In this document: positions 26,871 to 35,231 of the stretch, one piece after another | How positions within the stretch are numbered: position 1 is the first letter of the stretch | Layout of the letters: each line of letters opens with the position of its first letter | The notes under the pieces: generated by a model | Told to the model about the DNA's origin: nothing | What the model saw: the letters and a program-made list of their open reading frames with translations, nothing else | The model's database searches: none | Origin: Nonomuraea harbinensis | Lineage (GTDB): Bacteria > Actinomycetota > Actinomycetes > Streptosporangiales > Streptosporangiaceae | NCBI RefSeq assembly: GCF_019396385.1 | Contig: NZ_JAHKRN010000051.1 | Location: 1 to 63,396 of the forward strand | Direction: 5' to 3' | DNA: 63,396 nt | Program-made: the position numbers and the translations under genes

Positions 26871-26956
26871 CCCCTTACGGGACGCAGGTTGCCAACTTTC
26901 TTCCCTCCACAGCCGGTGGACATCGTATCCGCAGGTCGGAGGGCATGTGGATGATG

Positions 26957-27043
26957 ATGTCCACAGTTATCCCCAGGCTCGTCCACAGGCCTTTCACACC
27001 CTGAGCGGGCTGCGTACACAGCTTGACCACAACCTTGTCCACA
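26957..27043 (+). promoter_or_regulatory. Cluster of DnaA-box-like 9-mers upstream of dnaB
   Basis: Five same-strand matches to TTRTCCACA in 87 bases: ATGTCCACA (26957), TTATCCCCA (26967), TCGTCCACA (26979), TTGACCACA (27023) and the perfect actinomycete box TTGTCCACA (27035). The rest of the 282-bp MATE/dnaB gap shows no gene. The cluster could make dnaB expression respond to DnaA or titrate it. No AT-rich unwinding element is seen nearby, so it is not an obvious origin. Confidence 0.55.
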
Positions 27044-27140
27044 GGCCGCGTTGCTGATGGGCCGCAGAGCCGCGAAACTGTCAGACCGGTCGGCTACAAC
27101 TGGGGGTGGCTCGACCGCTGCGAGCAGTTGAGGGGGCGCG

Positions 27141-30100
27141 GTGAGCATTGACGAAGAGATCGGTGCGGGCCCGGGGTTCGAGCGCACACCGCCCAACAAC
27201 ATCGAGGCGGAGCAGTCGGTGCTGGGCGGCATGCTGCTGTCGAAGGACGCGATCGCCGACGTCATCGAGATCATCCGCTCCGACGACTTCTACCGCCCCG
27301 CCCACCAGATGGTGTTCGACATCATCACCGACCTCTACGGCCGCGGCGAGCCGGCCGACGCGGTCACGGTCTTCGCCGAGCTGCAGAAACGCGGCGAGAT
27401 GGCCCGCGTGGGCGGTGCCGCCTACCTCCACACCCTCACGGCCGTCGTCCCGACCGCCGCCAACGCCGACTTCTACGCCAAGATCGTCCGCGAGCAGGCG
27501 GTGCTGCGCCGCCTCATCGAGGCCGGCACCCGCATCGTCTCCTACGGCTACGGCGGCCAGAACGAAGAGGTCGACGACCTCGTCGACCGCGCCCAGGCCG
27601 AGATCTACAAGGTCACCGAGCGCCGCACGTCCGAAGACTACGCGGCCCTGGCCGACATCATGCCCGGCGCCCTCGACGAGCTGGAGGCCATCGGCAGCCG
27701 CGGCGGTCAGATGGTCGGCGTCCCGACCGGCTTCGCCGACCTCGACCAGCTCACCAACGGCCTCCACCCGGGCCAGATGATCGTCGTCGCCGCCCGGCCG
27801 GCCATCGGGAAGGCTCTCGCCCTCGACACCCCCCTGCCCACGCCGACGGGCTGGACCACGATGGGCGAGGTCCGGGTCGGCGACGACCTGATCGGCGCCG
27901 ACGGCAGGCCGACCCGCGTGGTCGCGGCCACCGAGGTGATGCACGGCAGGCCCTGCTACGAGCTGGAGTTCAGCGACGGCACGGTGATCGTGGCCGACGC
28001 CGGCCATCAGTGGCGCACCACGACCCGTGCCTCCCGCCGATCGCTCTCCCGGCCTGGCGGAGAGGGGGGCACGCGCGCGGCCGTCCGCTCGGTCGTGACC
28101 ACCGAGGAGATCGCCGCCACCCTGCGGTGTCCCGCCGATCAGCGGCCCCACCACGCCGTCGAGGTGGCCGCGGCTCTCCAGGGGGAGGAGGCGGACCTTC
28201 CCCTGCCGCCCTACGCCCTCGGGATCTGGCTGGGTGACGGCCGGGGCGCGAGCGTGAGCCCCGGCCTCCAGGGTGTCCTGCGCTCCCTCGGCGTCCTGGA
28301 CGACAGGCACATCCCCGTGAGCTACCTGCGCGCGTCGGAGCGGCAGCGCCGCGCCCTGCTGGCAGGGCTGCTCGACTCCGGCGGACGCGTCGACGCCGCA
28401 GGCCGGATCCGGTTCGCCGTGACGGACCGGCGCCTCGCCGGCGACGCGCGCGAGCTGATCCTGAGCCTCGGCTACCAGCCGGCCGTCCGCATCGAGCGGA
28501 TGAAGGCGTCATCCACCTACGTGATCGGCTTCACCACGCCTGACCAGGTCTTCCGGCTCCCCGGGAAGGCCGTCGGGCAGGTCGGCGGCGCCGACCCGAA
28601 GGCGTCGGCCCGCCACATCGTGGACGTGCGCCCCGTCCCGTCCCGGCCCGTACGCTGCGTGCAGGTCGACAACGCCGACCACCTCTACCTGGCGAGCCGG
28701 TCCTGGATCCCGACCCACAACAGCACGCTCGGCCTGGACTTCGCCCGGTCGGCGGCGATCAAACACGGCATGTCGACCGTCATCTTCTCGCTGGAGATGT
28801 CGCGCAACGAGATCACCATGCGACTGCTGTCGGCCGAGGCGCGGGTGGCGCTGCACGCCATGCGCTCGGGCATGATGACCGACGACGACTGGACACGCCT
28901 GGCGCGGCGGATGAGCGAGGTGGCGGAGGCGCCGCTGTTCATCGACGACTCGCCCAACATGTCGATGATGGAGATCCGGGCCAAGTGCCGCCGCCTCAAG
29001 CAGCGCAACGACCTGCGGTTCGTGGTCATCGACTATCTGCAGCTGATGAGCTCGCCGAAGAAGACCGAGAGCCGTCAGAACGAAGTGTCGGAGATCTCCC
29101 GTGCCATCAAGCTGCTGGCCAAGGAGCTGGAGGTCCCCGTCATCGCCATCTCCCAGCTCAACCGAGGCCCGGAGCAGCGTACGGACAAACGCCCCCAGGT
29201 GAGCGACCTGCGTGAGTCCGGTTGCCTGACCGCCGCCACCCGCGTCATGCGGGCCGACACGGGCGCCGAGGTCTCGCTGGGAGATCTGCTCGCATCGGGT
29301 GCGCGCGACATCCCGGTCTGGTCCCTCGACGACCGGCTGAAGCTCGTGCCCCGGACGATGACGCACGTCTTCCCGAGCGGGGTCAGGGAGGTCTACCGGG
29401 TCCGGCTCCGGTCAGGCAGAGAGGTGGAGGCGACGGCCAGCCACCCGTTCCTCACCTACGACGGCTGGCGTCCCCTGGCGGATCTCGCCGCCGGGGCGCG
29501 GGTGGCCGTGCCGCGACACGTCCCCGCTCCCTTGGACGTCGAGTCTTGGGACGAGGACGAGTTGGTCCTGCTCGCCCATTTGATCGGCGACGGCTCGTTC
29601 GTACGCGGGCAGCCGATCCGCTACAGCAGCACCGACGAGGCGAACCTGGCCGTCGTCACGGAGGCGGCCGCCCGGCGTTTCCACATCACCGCCGTGCGGG
29701 ACGAGCACGCCGCGGCTCGGTGCACCTCCCTGCGGCTGCCCGCGCCGTATCGGCTGACCCATGGCAAGCGGAACCCCATCGCCGCCTGGCTCGACGGGCT
29801 GGGCCTGTTCGGTCTGCGCAGTCATGAGAAGTTCATGCCGGACGGCCTGTTCGCGCTGCCGAAGCGGCAGGCCGCGCTCTTCCTCAGGCATCTGTGGGCC
29901 ACCGACGGGTGCGTGTGGTGGGACGAGAAGGCCGGGCAGGCGCGCATCTACTACGCGTCCACCAGCAGGCGCCTGGTGGACGACGTGGCGCGGCTCCTGC
30001 TGCGGTTCAACGTGATGACTCGGGTGAAGGAGTCCCGCAAGGGCGATCACCGCCCTTCTTACCAGCTGTTCGTCTACGGAGCGGAGAACCAGCTGCGTTT

Positions 30101-30686
30101 CCTCGACGAGATCGGTGTCCACGGCGGGCGCGAGACGGCTGCGCGTCAGTGCGCCGGGCGCCTACGGCTGATCACCGGTAACACCAACATCGACACGGTG
30201 CCGAAGGAGGTTTGGACGCGCGTCCGCACAGCGCTGGTGGAACGAGGTATGTCACAGCGTGAGTTCGCCGCCGGCATGGGGACGAGCTATTGCGGGACCA
30301 CGCTCTGGAAACACGCGCCGAGCCGGGAGCGCCTCGGACGGGTCGCCGCGGTCCTGGACGCCTCGGACCTCGAACTGCTGGCCACCAACGACGTCTTCTG
30401 GGATGAGATCGCCTCAGTCGAGTCGTTGGGCGAGCAGCCGGTCTTCGACGCCACGGTGCTGGGCACGCACAACTTCATCGCGAACGGGATCAGCCTGCAC
30501 AACTCCATCGAGCAGGACGCCGACATGGTGATCCTGCTGCATCGTGAGGACGCTTACGAGAGGGAGTCGCCACGGGCGGGCGAGGCCGACCTGATCGTGG
30601 CGAAGCATCGTAACGGGCCGACGGCGACCGTGACCGTGGCCTTCCAGGGTCACTACAGCCGCTTCGTCGACATGGCGCAACACTAG
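27141..30686 (+). CDS. dnaB: Replicative DNA helicase DnaB precursor with two inteins
   Basis: 1181 residues; GTG start with GAGGGGG upstream. Removing two inteins leaves 451 residues, normal DnaB length. The N-terminal domain covers residues 1-170 (PPNNIEAEQSVLGGMLLSKD). The RecA-like helicase domain is split: Walker A reads ARPAIGK at 218-224 and resumes with S528 after intein 1. Walker B is VVIDYLQLM near 628-636. The DNA-binding loop ends at RESG (691-694) and resumes with SIEQDADMV at 1122 after intein 2. The protein unwinds DNA at the fork. The precursor must be inactive until both inteins splice, because one interrupts the P-loop. Confidence 0.97.
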   Translation: MSIDEEIGAGPGFERTPPNNIEAEQSVLGGMLLSKDAIADVIEIIRSDDFYRPAHQMVFDIITDLYGRGEPADAVTVFAELQKRGEMARVGGAAYLHTLTAVVPTAANADFYAKIVREQAVLRRLIEAGTRIVSYGYGGQNEEVDDLVDRAQAEIYKVTERRTSEDYAALADIMPGALDELEAIGSRGGQMVGVPTGFADLDQLTNGLHPGQMIVVAARPAIGKALALDTPLPTPTGWTTMGEVRVGDDLIGADGRPTRVVAATEVMHGRPCYELEFSDGTVIVADAGHQWRTTTRASRRSLSRPGGEGGTRAAVRSVVTTEEIAATLRCPADQRPHHAVEVAAALQGEEADLPLPPYALGIWLGDGRGASVSPGLQGVLRSLGVLDDRHIPVSYLRASERQRRALLAGLLDSGGRVDAAGRIRFAVTDRRLAGDARELILSLGYQPAVRIERMKASSTYVIGFTTPDQVFRLPGKAVGQVGGADPKASARHIVDVRPVPSRPVRCVQVDNADHLYLASRSWIPTHNSTLGLDFARSAAIKHGMSTVIFSLEMSRNEITMRLLSAEARVALHAMRSGMMTDDDWTRLARRMSEVAEAPLFIDDSPNMSMMEIRAKCRRLKQRNDLRFVVIDYLQLMSSPKKTESRQNEVSEISRAIKLLAKELEVPVIAISQLNRGPEQRTDKRPQVSDLRESGCLTAATRVMRADTGAEVSLGDLLASGARDIPVWSLDDRLKLVPRTMTHVFPSGVREVYRVRLRSGREVEATASHPFLTYDGWRPLADLAAGARVAVPRHVPAPLDVESWDEDELVLLAHLIGDGSFVRGQPIRYSSTDEANLAVVTEAAARRFHITAVRDEHAAARCTSLRLPAPYRLTHGKRNPIAAWLDGLGLFGLRSHEKFMPDGLFALPKRQAALFLRHLWATDGCVWWDEKAGQARIYYASTSRRLVDDVARLLLRFNVMTRVKESRKGDHRPSYQLFVYGAENQLRFLDEIGVHGGRETAARQCAGRLRLITGNTNIDTVPKEVWTRVRTALVERGMSQREFAAGMGTSYCGTTLWKHAPSRERLGRVAAVLDASDLELLATNDVFWDEIASVESLGEQPVFDATVLGTHNFIANGISLHNSIEQDADMVILLHREDAYERESPRAGEADLIVAKHRNGPTATVTVAFQGHYSRFVDMAQH
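27813..28721 (+). other. Intein 1 in DnaB Walker A (class 3, Ala-1)
   Basis: Codons 225-527, 303 residues, between K224 and S528 of the P-loop. Residue 1 is Ala, so the usual N-terminal nucleophile is missing. The class 3 WCT set is visible: H289 and W291 in block B (DAGHQW), Cys506 at block F position 4 (VRCVQVD), and Thr525-His526-Asn527 in block G, followed by Ser528. A shortened LAGLIDADG-type region has GIWLGDG at 361-367 and LLAGLLDSGG at 406-415, only about 45 residues apart, so nuclease activity is doubtful. Cys272 is residue 48 of the intein. Confidence 0.9.
29223..30503 (+). other. Intein 2 in the DnaB DNA-binding loop (class 1, with homing endonuclease)
   Basis: Codons 695-1121, 427 residues, inserted at RESG/SIEQ, the site used by the M. 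tuberculosis and Synechocystis DnaB inteins. It starts with Cys695. Block B is TASHPF (T765, H768), block F is VFDATVLGTHNF, and block G ends SLHN (H1120, N1121) before Ser1122. The endonuclease domain has two well-kept acidic motifs, LLAHLIGDGSF (810-820) and LRHLWATDGC (915-924). A helix-turn-helix-like stretch (MSQREFAAGMGTSY) at 1037-1050 may help DNA recognition. It is likely splicing-competent and possibly still homing-active. Confidence 0.9.
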
Positions 30687-30808
30687 GCCAGGCGCACTCC
30701 GGCAGGGCTCACGAGCGACGTGACGATCGACTGGACGAGGCGCATGATGAGGGCTTCGAGCAGCATGACCGCCGCCTTGGCCAGCAGAGACGCCAGGAAT
30801 TCGGACAT
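30683..30808 (-). CDS. Possible 41-residue amphipathic peptide convergent with dnaB
   Basis: A short frame on the minus strand, ATG at 30808 with GCGAGGT six to seven bases upstream, and stop TAG at 30685-30683 interlocking with the dnaB TAG. The product starts MSEFLASLLAKAAVMLLEAL and has no Pro or Gly until residue 35. It alternates hydrophobic residues with a few charges and ends PAGVRLA, so one long amphipathic helix is likely. No family is recognised. The upstream 100 bases are AT-rich for this genome and suit a promoter. Confidence 0.45.
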   Translation of the reverse strand: MSEFLASLLAKAAVMLLEALIMRLVQSIVTSLVSPAGVRLA

Positions 30809-30908
30809 TAGGTACCTCGCGGGGACGAATATGTCTTTCCTCGCATAATTAACCACAAAACACGCCGGGAACTGTAGTCCGAGTGACCGGAAGGTGAACG
30901 ATCGATGT

Positions 30909-33900
30909 CTATCTGATACCGAGGCTCTCGACCGCGACGGCGGCCAGCGTGGCCGCGGCCGCGCTGGTGAGCCCGATCCCCCAGCCGATGGGGCCGACCG
31001 GGCGGCAGCCGAAGACCTGGCTGAGGCCCGGCACCGACACGACCACGAAGAGGGCGGCCAGCGACGACACGGACGCCGCCACGACCAGGCGGTCCCGCCG
31101 GCCGAGCGCCAGGGTCTGCAGGAGCTGGGCGGCGACCAGGCCGATGAGCCCGACGGTGTCGGCGCGCCCGCGGGTGCCGCCCATCCTGGCCAGCAGCCAT
31201 GCGGCGGCGGCCGCCGCCGCGGTCGTGACGGCGCGCAGGTAGATCTCGCGGGTGAGCGCGGTGCCGAGCGAGGCCTCCGGCCCTTCGGCCAGCAGCTTCT
31301 CCGGGCTGGCGGCGCTGGGCGGCCGCACGGCCACGGCCAGTGCGGGCAGCATGTCGGTCAGGAGGTTGACCAGCAGCAACTGGCGGGCGTTCAGCGCGCT
31401 GCGCCGGGTCAGCAGGCTCGACCCGAGGGTGAAGGCGATCTCGCCGACGTTGCCGCCGAGCAGGATCCCCAGCGCGTCGCGTACGGACCCCCACATGGCG
31501 CGGCCCTCGACGATCGCGTCGATGATGGTCTCGATGCGGTTGTCCAGGACGACGATGTCGGCGGCCGACCGGGCGGCCGGGGTGGCCGTGGAGCCGAGCG
31601 CGACGCCCACGTCGGCGAGGCGGATGGCCGGCACGTCGTTGGCGCCGTCGCCGGTCACGGCGACGACCTTGCCGGTGTCGCGCAGGACGGTCACGATGCG
31701 TGCCTTGTGCTCCGGGGTGGTCCTGGCGAAGACGGCCACGTCGGAGAGCACCTCGCCGAGCCGCTCGTCGTCGAGCGCGTCGATCTCGGGCCCTGTCATG
31801 ATCCGCCGGCCGTTGATCGCGTCCAGCTCGGCGGCGATGGCCTCGGCGGTGCTGGGGTGATCGCCGGTGATCATGATGACCCGGACGCCCGCGCCGATGA
31901 GCTGCCGCACGCTCGCCTTGGCCGTGGGCCTGATGGGGTCGGCCAGGCCGAGGTAGCCGAGGAAGCACAGCCGTTCGATGCGGGACTCGTCCAGGTCGGC
32001 GCGGCTGGAGGCGGACCGCTCGGCGACGGCGAGCACGCGGTAGCCCTGCCGGGCCAGCCGCTCCACCTCCTGTCCCAGCTCCAGCCTGATCCGGTCGTCC
32101 AGCGGGACGTGGTGGCCGTCGCGCAGGACGGTGGAGCAGCGGCCGAGCACGACCTCGGGGGCGCCCTTGACGCTGAGCAGGTGTCCGGGACCGGAGGTGC
32201 CGAGCACGGCGTGGTAGCCGCGGGCGGGCTCGAAGTGCAGTTCGTCGACGCGTTTCCAGGACTTCAGGCCCTCGTCGAGGGTGATGCCGAGCGCGTTCGC
32301 GCCTTCGATGACGGCCCGGTCGGTGGGGTGGGCGATCCTGCGGTCGTCGCCGAACTTGGGCCCCGCGCGCAGCGCCGCGCCGACGAGGGCCCGCATCTCG
32401 TCGGTCAGCTCGTCAGGCGACCTCTGGTGCCATCCGTCCGACACCCGGCCGAGGCTGATGTGGCCTTCGGTGAGGGTGCCGGTCTTGTCGAAGCAGAGCA
32501 CGCCGACCCTGCCCAGCGCCTCGATCGTGGACGGGTTGCGGACCAGCGTGTTGCGCTGCGAGAGCCGCTTGGCGGAGGCGAGTTCGGCGATGGTGGCGAC
32601 GAACGGCAGGCCTTCGGGCACCGCGGCCACCATCATGCTCACGGCGGGCCCGAGCGCGGTGGCCAGCGGCGAGCCGCGGAGCAGGTCGATGCCCATGAGC
32701 ACCACGCCGGAGCCGACGGCGGCCGGCAGGATCCTGCGGCTCAGCTCGCGCAGCCGCAGCTCCACGCCGCTCGGTGGCGGTTCCAGGGCGGCGAGCGCGG
32801 CGGTCCGGCCGGCCTCGGTGCGTTCGCCGGTGGCGACGACCACGGCGCGGCCGCTGCCCGCCGCGACGGTGGTGCCCAGATACACCATCGAGCTGCGCTC
32901 GGCGACGGCGGGCGCCGCCGTGGGGCTGATGGTCTTGGTGACGAGCTGCGACTCGCCGGTGAGCGTGGACTCGTCGAGCTCCAGCCCGGACGCCTTGATC
33001 AGCCTGGCGTCCGCCGGCACGGCGTCGCCCGCGCGCAGTTCGATCACGTCTCCCGGGACGAGGACGCCGGCGTCGCAGTCGACCGTGCCGCCGGGGCGGC
33101 GTACGCGCACGGTGACCGCGGTGATCTCGGAGAGGCGGTTGAGCGCCCGGTCGGCGCCGGTCCGCTGGGCGCCGCCCAGGAAGGCGTCGATGAGCATCAC
33201 GCCGCCGATGAGCCCGGCGTCCAGGACCGAGCCGACGGCGGCCGACACGCCCGCGCCGGCGGCGAGCACCGGTGTCAGCGGGTTGGCGAGCTCCCGGACC
33301 GCCGCGCCGGTCAGGGACACCGGCGCCTCCTCCGTCGCGGCGGGCGGGGTCCTGCGGCGGGCGGCCTCCTCCTCGGTCAGTCCCTTGCGTGAGGTGTCGA
33401 GCCGGGCGAGCACGTCGGGTATGGCCATGGCGTGCCAGGGCGTGGGGTCGGCCTGGACAGGCGGGGTGCCGCGCCCGGTGGCGCGGCCCGACCAGTAGCC
33501 GAAGAACAGCGCGACCGCCGACACGGCGTCCCGCACCCAGCCGGCACGCTGTGGGGCGGCCGCCTCCGGGCCGATGAACGCCAGCCCCGAGCCCGCGACC
33601 GCGCCGGAGGCGGCGAGCCACACGCCGCGGGTGCTCACCTTCCTGGCGACCGGCAGGGATCGCAGCACCAGGTGCGCCGCGTCCAGCCCGCCCACCACGT
33701 CGGCGTCCCAGGGGAAGCGCCTGGACGGCTCCAGCACGCCGATGCCCAGGTCGGCCCCGCGGAGCGCGCGCCGCGAGCGCCGCGAGACCACGGCGACGCC
33801 GTGCCCGTCAGCCTGCAGCTCGCGCACCAGCTCAGCCGGCTCGGACTCTGGGGACGGATCGACACCGAGCCGGAGGGCGAGGCCGTCCTCGTCGCCGGCG

Positions 33901-35201
33901 ATGATCACGGTGCCGGCGCTCCTGGCCGCGGAGACCAGCGCCTCGGCCATCGGATGCGGCTCCCTGGCCAGCCCGACCAGCGCGACCTCCGCGCCGTCCT
34001 TCGAGACGGTGACGGGGCGGATGCCCTGGTCGACCCACTCCGAGCGGGCGACGTCCAGGCCGGCGGGGGCGGCGGTCCAGCCGTCCTGCTCGCGCCGCGC
34101 GTCCGGGTCGGTGAGGTCGAGCAGCGTGTAGAGGCAGGCGTGCAGCTCGTCCAGGTCCACGTCGGGTACGAGGGGGAGCACGCTCTCGATCGCCCACCGG
34201 CCGGAGGTGAGCACGGCGGCGTCGAAGACGACGGTGTCGACGCGGTCCATGCGGGACAACGCCCGGCGGTCGAGCACCATCGCGTCGCGTCCGGCCAGAG
34301 CGGCCATGATCGCGCTGACGTAGCCGTCCCTGGCGAGCCGGCCGGCCTTGGGCGTGCCGGAGATGAGCAGGGGAAGCCCGCGCCGGTGGTCGCGGGTGAG
34401 GAACGTGGTCACGCCGTGCGCGGCCAGCGCGCCGGGGCCCGCGAGGTCGGCGTAGCGTTCGAGCGGGCCGCGGGGCAGCGGGGCGGGCCGTTCGGACTCC
34501 TCGGCCCTGATGTGCCGGTAGGAGCCGTCGTGGCCGGCGAGCGCCGTTTCGCGCCGTTCCCAGGCGCGGCGGCCGGTGTGCGCGGCGGCGTACCGGCCCG
34601 CGGCGGCGGCGGAGTCGACGAGCAGCGTCACGGGTCGCGCGGCCAGCGCGTTGGCGACGATCCTGGTCGTGCCGAGTATCGCGTCGGTGGCCGACGCGCC
34701 GAGGCGCCGCTCCAGCTCAAGGCGCACCCGGGGGATCTCGTCGGCCAGCGCGGCGAAGCTGGGCACCGCGTCGGACAGCCGGGGGACGCGGGCGACCTGG
34801 CCGGTCAGCGCGAGGGCGGCGCCGACGAGGTTGAGCCCGAGGCTCACGGCGGCCTTGGCCTGCTGCTCCGCACCGTCGAGCACCCGGGCGGGGGGCGGGC
34901 CCTCGGTGTCGTGCTCCTCGATGAGCTCGATGAGCTCGTCCAGTTCGCCGCCAGGCGGGCAGTCGACGAACACGCAGCCGAGCGCCCCGTTCACCTCGGC
35001 GCGGCGCGCGCCGTGGGCCAGCAGCCGCCCTTCCAGCTCGCGGACGCGCTCCTCCGTTCCCGGCCCGCCCAGGTGGCGCAGCTCCACGCGGGTCCCGCCG
35101 GGGCACGCCCGCACCCGGCGGGGACGTGGGACGAGGCCGCGTACCGGCTCAGGAAGGAGGTCCAGCAAGGTGTCAGCGGAGAACAGGCCGAACGCCGGCA
35201 T
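30909..35201 (-). CDS. Giant cation-transporting P-type ATPase with degenerate N-terminal ATPase half (CtpI/CtpH-like)
   Basis: 1430 residues, about twice the usual length. The C-terminal half is a complete P2-like pump: LTGES near 748, AAVPEGLPF near 862, the phosphorylation motif DKTGTLT near 903, TGDHPSTAEAIA, and TGDGANDVPA near 1182, then C-terminal helices. The N-terminal half looks like a decayed copy: VDTVVFDAAVLTSGRW near 320-335 stands where FDKTGTLT would be, and GADLGIGVL near 485 replaces the hinge. Mycobacterial CtpI and CtpH have this layout. The transported ion is unknown. A small membrane protein gene lies 30 bp upstream on the same strand. Confidence 0.88.
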   Translation of the reverse strand: MPAFGLFSADTLLDLLPEPVRGLVPRPRRVRACPGGTRVELRHLGGPGTEERVRELEGRLLAHGARRAEVNGALGCVFVDCPPGGELDELIELIEEHDTEGPPPARVLDGAEQQAKAAVSLGLNLVGAALALTGQVARVPRLSDAVPSFAALADEIPRVRLELERRLGASATDAILGTTRIVANALAARPVTLLVDSAAAAGRYAAAHTGRRAWERRETALAGHDGSYRHIRAEESERPAPLPRGPLERYADLAGPGALAAHGVTTFLTRDHRRGLPLLISGTPKAGRLARDGYVSAIMAALAGRDAMVLDRRALSRMDRVDTVVFDAAVLTSGRWAIESVLPLVPDVDLDELHACLYTLLDLTDPDARREQDGWTAAPAGLDVARSEWVDQGIRPVTVSKDGAEVALVGLAREPHPMAEALVSAARSAGTVIIAGDEDGLALRLGVDPSPESEPAELVRELQADGHGVAVVSRRSRRALRGADLGIGVLEPSRRFPWDADVVGGLDAAHLVLRSLPVARKVSTRGVWLAASGAVAGSGLAFIGPEAAAPQRAGWVRDAVSAVALFFGYWSGRATGRGTPPVQADPTPWHAMAIPDVLARLDTSRKGLTEEEAARRRTPPAATEEAPVSLTGAAVRELANPLTPVLAAGAGVSAAVGSVLDAGLIGGVMLIDAFLGGAQRTGADRALNRLSEITAVTVRVRRPGGTVDCDAGVLVPGDVIELRAGDAVPADARLIKASGLELDESTLTGESQLVTKTISPTAAPAVAERSSMVYLGTTVAAGSGRAVVVATGERTEAGRTAALAALEPPPSGVELRLRELSRRILPAAVGSGVVLMGIDLLRGSPLATALGPAVSMMVAAVPEGLPFVATIAELASAKRLSQRNTLVRNPSTIEALGRVGVLCFDKTGTLTEGHISLGRVSDGWHQRSPDELTDEMRALVGAALRAGPKFGDDRRIAHPTDRAVIEGANALGITLDEGLKSWKRVDELHFEPARGYHAVLGTSGPGHLLSVKGAPEVVLGRCSTVLRDGHHVPLDDRIRLELGQEVERLARQGYRVLAVAERSASSRADLDESRIERLCFLGYLGLADPIRPTAKASVRQLIGAGVRVIMITGDHPSTAEAIAAELDAINGRRIMTGPEIDALDDERLGEVLSDVAVFARTTPEHKARIVTVLRDTGKVVAVTGDGANDVPAIRLADVGVALGSTATPAARSAADIVVLDNRIETIIDAIVEGRAMWGSVRDALGILLGGNVGEIAFTLGSSLLTRRSALNARQLLLVNLLTDMLPALAVAVRPPSAASPEKLLAEGPEASLGTALTREIYLRAVTTAAAAAAAWLLARMGGTRGRADTVGLIGLVAAQLLQTLALGRRDRLVVAASVSSLAALFVVVSVPGLSQVFGCRPVGPIGWGIGLTSAAAATLAAVAVESLGIR

Positions 35202-35231
35202 GCCGCCCCCTGTTCTCTCGGCTGGTTCGGC

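Noticed and set aside
26957..27043. Chromosomal origin oriC
   Set aside because: Few boxes, one orientation, no AT-rich unwinding element, and dnaA/dnaN are not adjacent.
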